The translations under genes and the position numbers were made by a program. The notes under the pieces are model-generated. The model ran no database searches. It was not told the origin of the DNA and was given only the letters and a program-made list of their open reading frames with translations. Shown in pieces: positions 1-4,985 of a stretch of DNA of 5,801 nt; the stretch's first letter is position 1, and every line of letters begins with the position of its first letter. Origin of the DNA: AP-16 sp036395835 (lineage in GTDB: Bacteria > Pseudomonadota > Alphaproteobacteria > Rhizobiales > Xanthobacteraceae); assembly GCA_036395835.1 (NCBI GenBank), contig DASWCW010000035.1, forward strand, positions 1 through 5,801, read 5' to 3'.

Positions 1-323
1 AGGCGGGCGCCGCGGCGGCGGTCGCCGGCAATCCGGTCTCGGCGATCGATGCCGCGGCCCAGGCCGTGATCGAGAAGGCGGGATTGGGAGACCGCATCCT
101 GCACCGCACCGGCCACGGCATGGGCGTGCAAGGGCACGAATATCCCGACGACATGCCGTTCTGCCACCGGCCGCTGCTCGAGGGCGAGGTCTATTCGGTC
201 GAGCCCGGCATCTACGTCTATGGGCTCGGCGGATTCCGCATCGACGATACCGTGGTGATCGGGCAAATCCCCGAGATCATCACCCAGGCGCCGCGCGATC
301 TGCGCACCAATACGATTGCGTGA
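1..323 (+). CDS. M24 family metallopeptidase (Xaa-Pro aminopeptidase/creatinase-like), C-terminal fragment
   Basis: Only the last 106 residues are present. The reading frame is open to the left edge (first full codon at base 3) and stops with TGA at 321-323, so the true start lies outside the window. The fragment carries the C-terminal half of the pita-bread fold: HRTGHGMG (residues 34-41 of the fragment), then HEYPD (45-49), EPGIY (67-71) and GGFRIDD (76-82). By analogy with E. coli aminopeptidase P, His38 and Glu67 would be metal ligands and His45 the catalytic His; the His38-His45 and His38-Glu67 spacings (7 and 29) match that enzyme. The final ligand, normally Glu in RxED, is Asp81 here. 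M24 enzymes either cleave X-Pro peptides or, as creatinases, hydrolyse small C-N compounds; the substrate cannot be told from this half. The family is secure, the exact activity is not. Confidence 0.9.
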   Translation, partial: AGAAAAVAGNPVSAIDAAAQAVIEKAGLGDRILHRTGHGMGVQGHEYPDDMPFCHRPLLEGEVYSVEPGIYVYGLGGFRIDDTVVIGQIPEIITQAPRDLRTNTIA

Positions 324-638
324 ACCGCCGGCGGGGGCGGGGGACCGCTTTCGCCCAGCCCTGCTTTTCCGGCCCGCTGCGCCGCGATGATCTCGCGACC
401 GGCTCCGACGTGGAAACCCGGGGCCACCTCGGAGCCTCGCCAGCCTGTGCGCAAACCCGCTGATCACGCGCGGCGTCAAGCAAGAATGACGTAGCGGCAA
501 GCGTCTGCGCTTCAGATACCGATCTTTGGTTGCTCGCGGGATCAATTCGGCAGCCACGCGCATTGACATATGCGCGGGACACAACGGGCACGGCCGCTCG
601 GGACAGGAGCGCCGGAGCAGCGAATTTGGAGAACGACG
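324..638. other. Intergenic region between M24 peptidase and DUF6496-like gene
   Basis: These 315 bases show no convincing gene. Open frames here are extensions or shadows without ribosome-binding sites. Two weak stem-loops are visible: CGCGA/TCGCG with a 5-nt loop (383-397) and AAGCG/CGCTT with a 4-nt loop (499-512). Neither has a T-run, so no clear terminator for the M24 gene can be named. The notable element is the inverted repeat at 557-576, listed separately. The promoter of the downstream gene should lie in the last 100 bases or so. Confidence 0.6.
557..576. promoter_or_regulatory. Perfect 7-bp inverted repeat over a TTGACA hexamer; candidate operator
   Basis: CGCGCAT (557-563) and ATGCGCG (570-576) are exact inverted copies separated by 6 bases. 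The left arm's last T and the spacer include TTGACA (563-568), a match to the sigma-70 -35 hexamer, though no good -10 box follows at 16-18 bases. The element ends 62 bases before the ATG at 639. Size and symmetry fit a dimeric helix-turn-helix regulator site or a short RNA hairpin. The repeat is seen directly; the regulatory role is inferred. Confidence 0.35.
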
Positions 639-1142
639 ATGCCCGAGAAACGCACCATCGAGAAGGCCCGGAAGGACAAGCGTGCCGGCAAGGCGCCCAC
701 GACGCAGGCGGGCGAGTTCGTGCGCGAGGAAGTCCGAAAAATCCGTCGCGGCGAGCACGGGGCCAGATCGCCGGAGCAGGCAATTGCCATCGGGCTTTCC
801 AAGGCCAGGCGCGCGGGCGTCGGCCTTGCGCCGCCCAAAAAGGGCAGGGTCAAGGAGCGCACCCGCAGGAGCGCCGAGTACGCCTATGAGGCGGGCCAGC
901 ACAAGCGCAAGACCCGCCGCCGGCCGCGCGTCGCGCGCGCGGTATCGCGGGTTCTCGAGCGCGAACCGCGGAGCACGGCGTCGCGCGCGGCGCTTTCGCG
1001 CCATGCCAAACGCGCCGCGTCGCGCCGTACCGCGTCCGAGCGCTCCGCCGCCGCACGCAAGGCGACGAGGACGAAGGGCTCCACAGGTCGCTCCGCCGCC
1101 GCGCGGAAGGCGGCTCGGACCCGAGCGCGCCGCCGAAGCTAG
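639..1142 (+). CDS. DUF6496-like small basic protein with histone-H1-like tail
   Basis: The product is 167 residues. The ATG at 639 is chosen because GGAGAA (628-633) sits 5 bases upstream; the in-frame extension back to 570 has no such site. The N-terminal part (about 5-75) contains the recognisable core: GEFVREEV (25-32), then an RRGEHGARSPEQAIAIGLSKARR stretch at residues 36-58, then PPKKGR (65-70). This matches my memory of DUF6496-type proteins of Rhizobiales, whose function is unknown. From about residue 88 the chain becomes low-complexity Arg/Ala/Lys/Ser, with RSAAARKA repeated at 135-142 and 151-158, as in H1-like bacterial proteins. The very high positive charge makes nucleic-acid binding likely, but this is inference. 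The protein is cytoplasmic, with no signal peptide. It converges on the fusion gene, with 94 bases between the two stops and no strong terminator between them. Confidence 0.85.
   Translation: MPEKRTIEKARKDKRAGKAPTTQAGEFVREEVRKIRRGEHGARSPEQAIAIGLSKARRAGVGLAPPKKGRVKERTRRSAEYAYEAGQHKRKTRRRPRVARAVSRVLEREPRSTASRAALSRHAKRAASRRTASERSAAARKATRTKGSTGRSAAARKAARTRARRRS
1041..1114 (+). repeat. Degenerate direct repeat inside the basic tail (48-bp offset)
   Basis: The sequence starting CGCTCCGCCGCCGC at 1041 recurs at 1089, 48 bases (16 codons) later, and the copies stay similar for about 26 bases. Both encode RSAAARKA followed by Thr/Ala-Arg-Thr. This looks like in-frame duplication within the histone-like tail of the DUF6496-like protein. 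Confidence 0.7.
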
Positions 1143-1236
1143 CGCGAACTGCACCTCGAACGGCCGCAACGCGCGCCGTGGCCGACGACACGGGAGCCGC
1201 AGCTGGGGTACCGCGAGCAGGCGAGATCGCGCGGCC

Positions 1237-3057
1237 TCACGCCGCCCGGGCGACGCGCACGCCGGCGCCCTCGAGCAGCATCACCTTGTTGAGCAGCTTG
1301 ACGCAGGCATAGATCGCCTCGATCGCCGGCGCCGGCGTCTCGGTGAGCCGCGCCATCTCCAGCACCGAGCCGATCAAGGCCTCGGTCTCCAGCGAGCGCC
1401 CGGCCTCGACGTCCTGGAGCATCGAGGTCTTGTGCGCACCGACGCTCTCGGCCCCGGCGATGCGCTTCTCGATGCTCACCCGGAACGTGACGCCGAGTTT
1501 TTGGGCGATCGCCTGCGCTTCCTCCATCATCTTGGCCGCCAGATGCCGCGTCTCCGGAAACTGGCAGATGTCGACCAGCGTCGCATGGGTGAGCGCGCTG
1601 ATCGGGTTGAAGGAAAGATTGCCCCAGGCTTTGAGCCAAATCTCCGAGCGGATGTCTTTGAGCACGCGCGATTGCAGCCCCGCCTTGACGAATACGTCGT
1701 GCAGGCGCTTGGCGCGCTCGGTTTCCCGGCCGTCGAGCTCGCCCAACGGGAAGCGATCGCCCTCGACGTGATGGATGACGCCGGGCGCGGTGACCGCCGC
1801 GGCCGGATAGACGATGCAGCCGATGAGGCGGTTGGCGTCGATCTTCTGGGTCAGGACGCCGGTCGGATCGAGCGTCTGCAGCTTCTTGTTGTCGTACTTG
1901 CCGCCGAGCTTTTGGAAATACCACCACGGCAGCCCATTCTGCACCGTCATGATCGTGGTGTGGGGGCCGAGCAGGGCGTCGATGTCGCGCGCGGCCTGAT
2001 CGAGATAATGCGCCTTGACTGCCAGGATGACGAGATCCTGCTTGCCCGCCTCGGCTGCTTTGTCGACCGCCTTGACCTTCGTGGTCTCCACCTTGCCGTC
2101 GTGCCATTCGAGCTTGAGGCCGTTCTGCTTGATCGCGGCGAGGTGCGGGCCGAGATCGATCACCGTCACGGTATTGCCGGCGAGCGCCAGCTTGGCGGCA
2201 ATCAGCCCGCCGATGGCGCCGGCCCCGACCACGCAAACGCGCATCGGCTGCGGCGGCGCGCCGAGCAGGTACGGGCTCGGCAGCTCCTGATCGAAGCGGT
2301 TGCTCAACGCGCCGACGCCGTCGATCGCGATCTCGATGACGTTGCTGGCGTCCTTCATCACGCCGGCGCCGAGCGAGGTGCCGCAGGCGATGACGTCGCC
2401 CGGCATCAGCGTCATGTCGCGGGAAACCATGCTCACCAACTTGTAGGGCGGGAAGAACATGTCGCTGACCGGATAGTTCTGCCGCTCCTGGCCGTTGAGG
2501 ATGGTGCGGATTCGCAGCTTGGTCGGGTCGACGTCGGTGGTGATCACGGGGCCGAACACGCCGAAGCTGTCGAAGCTCTTCGCGCGCACCCATTGGTCGA
2601 AGGTCGGGTTCTTCTTGAGGATGTCGACCGCGGTCACGTCGTTGATGCAGGTGTAACCGAAGATGTAGTCCGCCGCCTCCGCCTCGCTCACCATCGAGCA
2701 TTGCTTGCCGATGACGACGCCGAGCTCGCCCTCGTAGATGATCTTGCCGTCGTAGGATTTCGGCCGGCGGATGGGCTCGCCGTGCGGGTGGTAGGCATTG
2801 GGGGCTTTCAGGAAATACAGCGGCTCGTCCGGCACCTTGAAGTCGTTCTTGGCCGCGAGCTGGTGAAAATTGTTCCACAAGCAGATCATTTTCGAGGGAT
2901 CGCACGGCGTTGCCACGCGCACCTCGGAGAGGCGCACCGTTTCGCCGGTGGGCGAGGCGCCGGCAAACATGTTGCCCTTGTGCACGGCGATCTTGTCGCC
3001 CTGCAAGGTGCCGAACTCGAGCCGGCCGTTGCGCTCGAACCGGATCCACTGAGCCAT
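1237..3057 (-). CDS. FAH-family hydrolase/isomerase fused to ketopantoate-reductase-like (ApbA/PanE) enzyme
   Basis: This is one uninterrupted 606-residue frame. ATG at 3057-3055 is preceded by GGAGGA (complement of 3065-3070) with 7-base spacing, an excellent start. Residues 1-50 resemble the small N-terminal domain of FAH-family proteins; about 55-256 are the FAH fold. Motifs seen are YEGELGVVIGK (108-118; Glu109 and Glu111 as metal ligands), INDVTAVDI (138-146; Asp140 as third ligand), QWVRAKSFDSFGVFGP (155-170) and MTLMPGDVIACGTS (215-228). After a Pro-rich linker (about 257-271), residues 272-606 are a full reductase: Rossmann motif GAGAIGG (278-284), AVKA (346-349), QNG (373-375), and the C-terminal catalytic helix with Lys476, Asn480 and Asn484 in IWLKAWGNLSFNPISAL. 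E. coli PanE has Lys176, Asn180 and Asn184 in the same spacing. The PWWYF segment (377-381) and the roughly 25 residues after it mark a subfamily distinct from biosynthetic PanE. A cytoplasmic NAD(P)H-dependent catabolic enzyme is likely; the substrate is unknown. Domain identity is strong, the biological reaction is open. Confidence 0.93.
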   Translation of the reverse strand: MAQWIRFERNGRLEFGTLQGDKIAVHKGNMFAGASPTGETVRLSEVRVATPCDPSKMICLWNNFHQLAAKNDFKVPDEPLYFLKAPNAYHPHGEPIRRPKSYDGKIIYEGELGVVIGKQCSMVSEAEAADYIFGYTCINDVTAVDILKKNPTFDQWVRAKSFDSFGVFGPVITTDVDPTKLRIRTILNGQERQNYPVSDMFFPPYKLVSMVSRDMTLMPGDVIACGTSLGAGVMKDASNVIEIAIDGVGALSNRFDQELPSPYLLGAPPQPMRVCVVGAGAIGGLIAAKLALAGNTVTVIDLGPHLAAIKQNGLKLEWHDGKVETTKVKAVDKAAEAGKQDLVILAVKAHYLDQAARDIDALLGPHTTIMTVQNGLPWWYFQKLGGKYDNKKLQTLDPTGVLTQKIDANRLIGCIVYPAAAVTAPGVIHHVEGDRFPLGELDGRETERAKRLHDVFVKAGLQSRVLKDIRSEIWLKAWGNLSFNPISALTHATLVDICQFPETRHLAAKMMEEAQAIAQKLGVTFRVSIEKRIAGAESVGAHKTSMLQDVEAGRSLETEALIGSVLEMARLTETPAPAIEAIYACVKLLNKVMLLEGAGVRVARAA

Positions 3058-3287
3058 GAACGTTTCCTCCGCTTGGCGTTTTTTTAACCGTGATTGCCCG
3101 GCCCCGCGCCCGGTACGGCTCGATGGCAGGAACGCCGCGCGGGCCCGATCGCTCGTGCTCCGATGCGCCCCACCAGCCGGGAATGCGGCCGGATCATGCG
3201 CTGTTCGCGCTTTTGCGACAAGGGACGGAACCTATGAAGCTCCAAATCGGTTGATGGACCGTCCTGCGTTCACAGGGAGGCTCAGCC
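3058..3287. other. Divergent intergenic region
   Basis: These 230 bases separate the minus-strand FAH-reductase gene from the plus-strand Tyr-rich gene and must hold both promoters. The fusion gene leader carries GGTTAAAAAAACG just upstream of its ribosome-binding site (complement of about 3077-3090). No confident sigma-70 pair is seen for either gene. One extracytoplasmic-sigma-like candidate for the plus gene is listed separately. Confidence 0.6.
3227..3252 (+). promoter_or_regulatory. Candidate EcfG-type (general stress) promoter, one mismatch
   Basis: GGAAC (3227-3231) is followed after 17 bases by GGTT (3249-3252). The alphaproteobacterial general-stress sigma factor EcfG recognises GGAAC-N16/17-CGTT, so this matches all but one base. 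Transcription would start about 15 bases before the ribosome-binding site of the gene at 3288. Such short motifs arise by chance, so this is a suggestion only. Confidence 0.25.
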
Positions 3288-3797
3288 ATGGACATCAAGG
3301 CACTGAGTTTCACCGCGGCACTCGTTGCCGGTGCTTTCTGCGCTGGCAGCGCGTCGGCTCAGGTCGTCACCATCTCCCCCGGTTACGGCTATGCGCCCAA
3401 TTACGGCTATGCCTACGCTCCGCCGGCCTATGCGGCCCCGGCGCCCGCCTATGGGGCGCCCGCTCCACCGGTCACCATCGTGATATCCCCGTCCGCCCCG
3501 ACCTACGGGGCTCCCGCAGCCCCCGCATATGGCTATACGGCTCCCAGCTATGCGGCTCCGGCCTATTATGAGGCTTACGAGGCGCGGCCGGTGCCGCCGG
3601 CGCCGATCCCGGCTCCGGCCTATTCCTATGTGGCCCCGGCGCCCGCCTATGCGGCACCCGCCTATACGGATGAAAGCGATTACGTCGACTCCGGCTACGC
3701 GTATGCTCCGACCCGGAGGTATGTGACCCCGGGCTATGCCTCCACGGCAACCCGCGTGTGCTGGCGTGACAGCTTCGGTTTCCGCCGCTGCCGCTAG
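3288..3797 (+). CDS. Secreted Tyr/Ala/Pro-rich low-complexity protein
   Basis: The product is 169 residues. The ATG at 3288 is set by GGGAGG (3275-3280) 7 bases upstream. A clear type I signal peptide is present: Lys4, a hydrophobic stretch (5-19), then ASA before Gln25, giving a predicted cut at 24/25. The mature part is built of YGYAP, PAYAAP and APAPAY type units; 23 of the 169 residues are Tyr. A short Val/Ile-rich stretch (62-67) interrupts the repeats. The C-terminus (about 141-169) is less repetitive and basic, with a Cys pair (Cys158, Cys168) in CWRDSFGFRRCR, an ending I associate with small exported proteins of Bradyrhizobium relatives. No enzyme motif or membrane segment is seen beyond the signal. 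It could be a periplasmic or extracellular structural or adhesive protein; no function is assigned. It is transcribed alone, with a strong stem-loop downstream. Confidence 0.85.
   Translation: MDIKALSFTAALVAGAFCAGSASAQVVTISPGYGYAPNYGYAYAPPAYAAPAPAYGAPAPPVTIVISPSAPTYGAPAAPAYGYTAPSYAAPAYYEAYEARPVPPAPIPAPAYSYVAPAPAYAAPAYTDESDYVDSGYAYAPTRRYVTPGYASTATRVCWRDSFGFRRCR
3434..3651 (+). repeat. 20-bp exact direct repeat in the Tyr-rich gene
   Basis: GGCCCCGGCGCCCGCCTATG occurs exactly at 3434-3453 and again at 3632-3651. Both copies encode the APAPAY unit in the same frame. Exact conservation of a 20-mer, beyond what the repeated peptide needs, suggests internal duplication or slippage. Confidence 0.85.
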
Positions 3798-3827
3798 CGC
3801 TGACCACGGGCTCGCACGCGCATAAGA

Positions 3828-3856
3828 AATTGGCCCCGCCTTGCGCGGGGCCAATT
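3828..3856. terminator. 12-bp perfect stem-loop between convergent genes, likely bidirectional terminator
   Basis: AATTGGCCCCGC (3828-3839) and GCGGGGCCAATT (3845-3856) pair perfectly around a 5-base loop. It lies 30 bases after the stop of the Tyr-rich gene and 71 bases after the stop of the minus-strand gene at 3928, so it can serve both. A proper T-run is missing on both strands, so termination may be weak, or the stem may mainly protect mRNA 3' ends. Confidence 0.7.
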
Positions 3857-3927
3857 CATTGGAGCACGCCGGCTCAAACCGCTATTTGCTCGCGCGGTCG
3901 CGCCAATTCCTCATCTGAGGATGAAGA

Positions 3928-4311
3928 TCATACGCTCTTGTTGAGCGCGCTCCGGGTGGGCTTTCCCGGCGGCCGCTGCTTGAGCAGATCCGCGTAATCG
4001 GTCACCGACTGCTGCCGCAGCGCCGTGAGCAATTCGTCGATCGTGCGCAGCAATGTCGGATTGAACGAGCCCTCCTTCTTGAGGCCCTCGGTCAGCATCG
4101 CCCGGAAACGTTGCTCCTGCGAGCGGCACTTGTCGCGTAGCACGGTCGCGAATTGCCGCGGCGCCGTGCCCTTGCCGAGCTCGGCGGCGGTCTGCTCGGC
4201 AATGCACTGGCCAACGAGCCCGGCGGCGCGATCGAGCACGCTGCCTTGCTCCTGCGCCTGTGCCGCGGTTGCCAAGCCGCAGGCCAAAACGACCATGATG
4301 GGAATGCGCAT
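3928..4311 (-). CDS. Small exported protein with two cysteines, function unknown
   Basis: The product is 127 residues. The ATG at 4311-4309 is chosen because AAGGA (complement of 4320-4324) precedes it by 8 bases and it opens a signal peptide; the frame extends upstream to 4740, but that stretch antisense-overlaps nothing useful and crosses the neighbouring gene in another frame. Residues 1-19 (MRIPIMVV, then Ala-rich to AQA) form the signal, with the cut before Gln20. A VLAC sequence (8-11) weakly resembles a lipobox, but the preceding hydrophobic part is too short, so a soluble periplasmic form is favoured. The mature chain is mostly helical in character, with Cys36 and Cys62 spaced to form a disulphide, and a basic tail (KQRPPGKPTR, 111-120). 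I do not recognise a named family. It lies 136 bases downstream of the 110-residue gene on the same strand, and co-transcription is possible. Confidence 0.8.
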   Translation of the reverse strand: MRIPIMVVLACGLATAAQAQEQGSVLDRAAGLVGQCIAEQTAAELGKGTAPRQFATVLRDKCRSQEQRFRAMLTEGLKKEGSFNPTLLRTIDELLTALRQQSVTDYADLLKQRPPGKPTRSALNKSV

Positions 4312-4447
4312 GCGGTTTTTCCTTCCCCGATACCACTTTGGCCGGACCTCGGCCCTGGACGGTAATCCGGGCGGGCAGCTTTGGTTCCCGCCGTGTGCGA
4401 TTTTTCCTCCCGCGGTCCGCATCCCCTCGCGCAGCTCATCGGCCCGG
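4312..4447. other. Spacer between two minus-strand genes
   Basis: This 136-base gap has a 5-bp stem-loop, GGCCG/CGGCC with a 5-base loop (4340-4354), close upstream of the signal-peptide gene. On the minus strand GGGAGGAAAAA (complement of about 4402-4412) looks like a ribosome-binding site, but no start codon follows at a usable distance. No gene is called. Confidence 0.5.
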
Positions 4448-4780
4448 CTAGCCGCCGGCGGCTTGCCCCGTAACCGACTGAACCACCTGGAGAATGTCGC
4501 GGTTGCGGCGAACGCGCGGGCCCCAGGCGCGGTCGAACTCGCCGATGAGCGTGCGCATGCCGGTGGATTGCAGCACCGATTGCGCCGCTGCGACGCCGGC
4601 GAACTGGTAGAAGGCATAATGGACGGAGGGTTCGGTTTCGCTCCAGCAGCGCCAGGCCCGTTCCGCCTGGAACACTTTGAGCGCGTCCGGCAAATGCTCG
4701 GTCTGGTACCACCGATCGAACGCCGAACGGTCGACGGCATCGGCGAGCTCGGCCCGCACCATCAGCAAGGCCATTGCCAT
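4448..4780 (-). CDS. Small dimeric alpha/beta-barrel-like (EthD/ABM-type) protein, function unknown
   Basis: The product is 110 residues. The start at 4780-4778 is preferred because GGAGA (complement of 4786-4790) lies 5 bases upstream; the in-frame ATG at 4795 would put that site inside the coding region, and the open frame back to 5062 runs through the hairpin-rich spacer. Seen in the chain: a first beta strand with ALLMVRAEL (4-12), then FDRWYQTEHLPDAL (21-34) and a Trp-rich strand RAWRCWS (41-47), then VHYAFYQF (53-60). A WY-x-x-EH-x-P pattern after the first strand is typical of small ferredoxin-like dimeric barrel proteins such as EthD, NIPSNAP and antibiotic-biosynthesis monooxygenases. 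No cofactor site is provable, and catalysis is not assigned. It is cytoplasmic. It follows the repeat-rich gene at 4986 on the same strand, separated by 205 bases of stem-loops. Confidence 0.8.
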   Translation of the reverse strand: MAMALLMVRAELADAVDRSAFDRWYQTEHLPDALKVFQAERAWRCWSETEPSVHYAFYQFAGVAAAQSVLQSTGMRTLIGEFDRAWGPRVRRNRDILQVVQSVTGQAAGG

Positions 4781-4875
4781 TCCCGTCTCCTTCATTCGGA
4801 CCGATGGCGACCATGGGCGGCAGCGGCGCCAGCCGCATTGCGTTGTGTCAACGGTTTCCGGCGGCCCGAGAGGTT

Positions 4876-4902
4876 GATCGGCCGCCATCCGGCGGACCGA
4901 TC
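4876..4902. other. 11-bp stem-loop with one bulge, upstream of the barrel-like gene
   Basis: GATCGGCCGCC (4876-4886) pairs with GGCGGACCGATC (4891-4902) around a 4-base loop, with a single bulged A at 4896. The right-hand CCGATC (4897-4902) can instead pair with GATCGG at 4906-4911 over a 3-base loop, so two exclusive structures are possible. It sits about 96 bases before the start of the minus-strand gene at 4780, in its likely leader or promoter region. No T-run follows on the minus strand. Confidence 0.6.
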
Positions 4903-4927
4903 GCCGATCGGAATATGCCAATGAGAA

Positions 4928-4947
4928 GGGCGGGCAACGGCCCGCCC
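4928..4947 (-). terminator. 8-bp GC-rich stem-loop, likely terminator of the repeat-rich gene
   Basis: GGGCGGGC (4928-4935) and GCCCGCCC (4940-4947) pair perfectly with a 4-base loop. It lies 38 bases past the stop of the minus-strand gene ending at 4986. On the minus strand it is followed by TTCTCATTGG, only a weak pyrimidine run. It could also act for antisense transcripts, since TCTTTG follows on the plus strand. Confidence 0.6.
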
Positions 4948-4955
4948 CTCTTTGC

Positions 4956-4974
4956 TCGATCCGACCTGGATCGA
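4956..4974 (-). terminator. 7-bp stem-loop directly after the repeat-rich gene
   Basis: TCGATCC (4956-4962) and GGATCGA (4968-4974) pair perfectly with a 5-base loop, starting 11 bases after the stop codon at 4986. Together with the stem at 4928-4947 it forms a tandem pair of hairpins. A role in 3'-end formation or mRNA stability is inferred; no T-run is present. Confidence 0.45.
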
Positions 4975-4985
4975 TGTTGTCGGGA

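Noticed and set aside
563..591. Sigma-70 promoter with TTGACA at 563-568
   Set aside because: No acceptable -10 hexamer occurs at 16-18 bases; only the inverted repeat containing it is reported.
1143..1236. Terminator between the convergent DUF6496-like and fusion genes
   Set aside because: The best stem is CGCGA/TCGCG (1212-1231) with a 10-base loop and no T-run, too weak to call.
2242..2289. Internal start at ATG 2244-2242 making the reductase a separate gene
   Set aside because: No ribosome-binding site lies within 4-12 bases upstream; the nearest AGGAG is more than 30 bases away, and the frame is continuous from the FAH domain. A fusion is the simpler reading, though internal initiation cannot be excluded.
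526..3087. Very long plus-strand open frame (853 codons) running antisense through the FAH-reductase gene
   Set aside because: It lacks a ribosome-binding site, its translation is His/Asp/Arg/Glu-rich without domain motifs, and it overlaps two well-supported genes. Long antisense frames are expected in GC-rich coding DNA.
3908..3924. Hairpin TCCTCA-TC-TGAGGA just after the stop of the gene at 3928
   Set aside because: A 2-base loop is unfavourable, the alternative TCATC/GATGA fold is only 5 bp, and no T-run follows. The 12-bp stem at 3828-3856 is a better terminator.
4312..4740. Upstream extension of the 127-residue exported protein to 270 residues
   Set aside because: The extension overlaps the barrel-like gene in another frame and would bury the signal peptide. 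The ATG at 4311 has its own ribosome-binding site.
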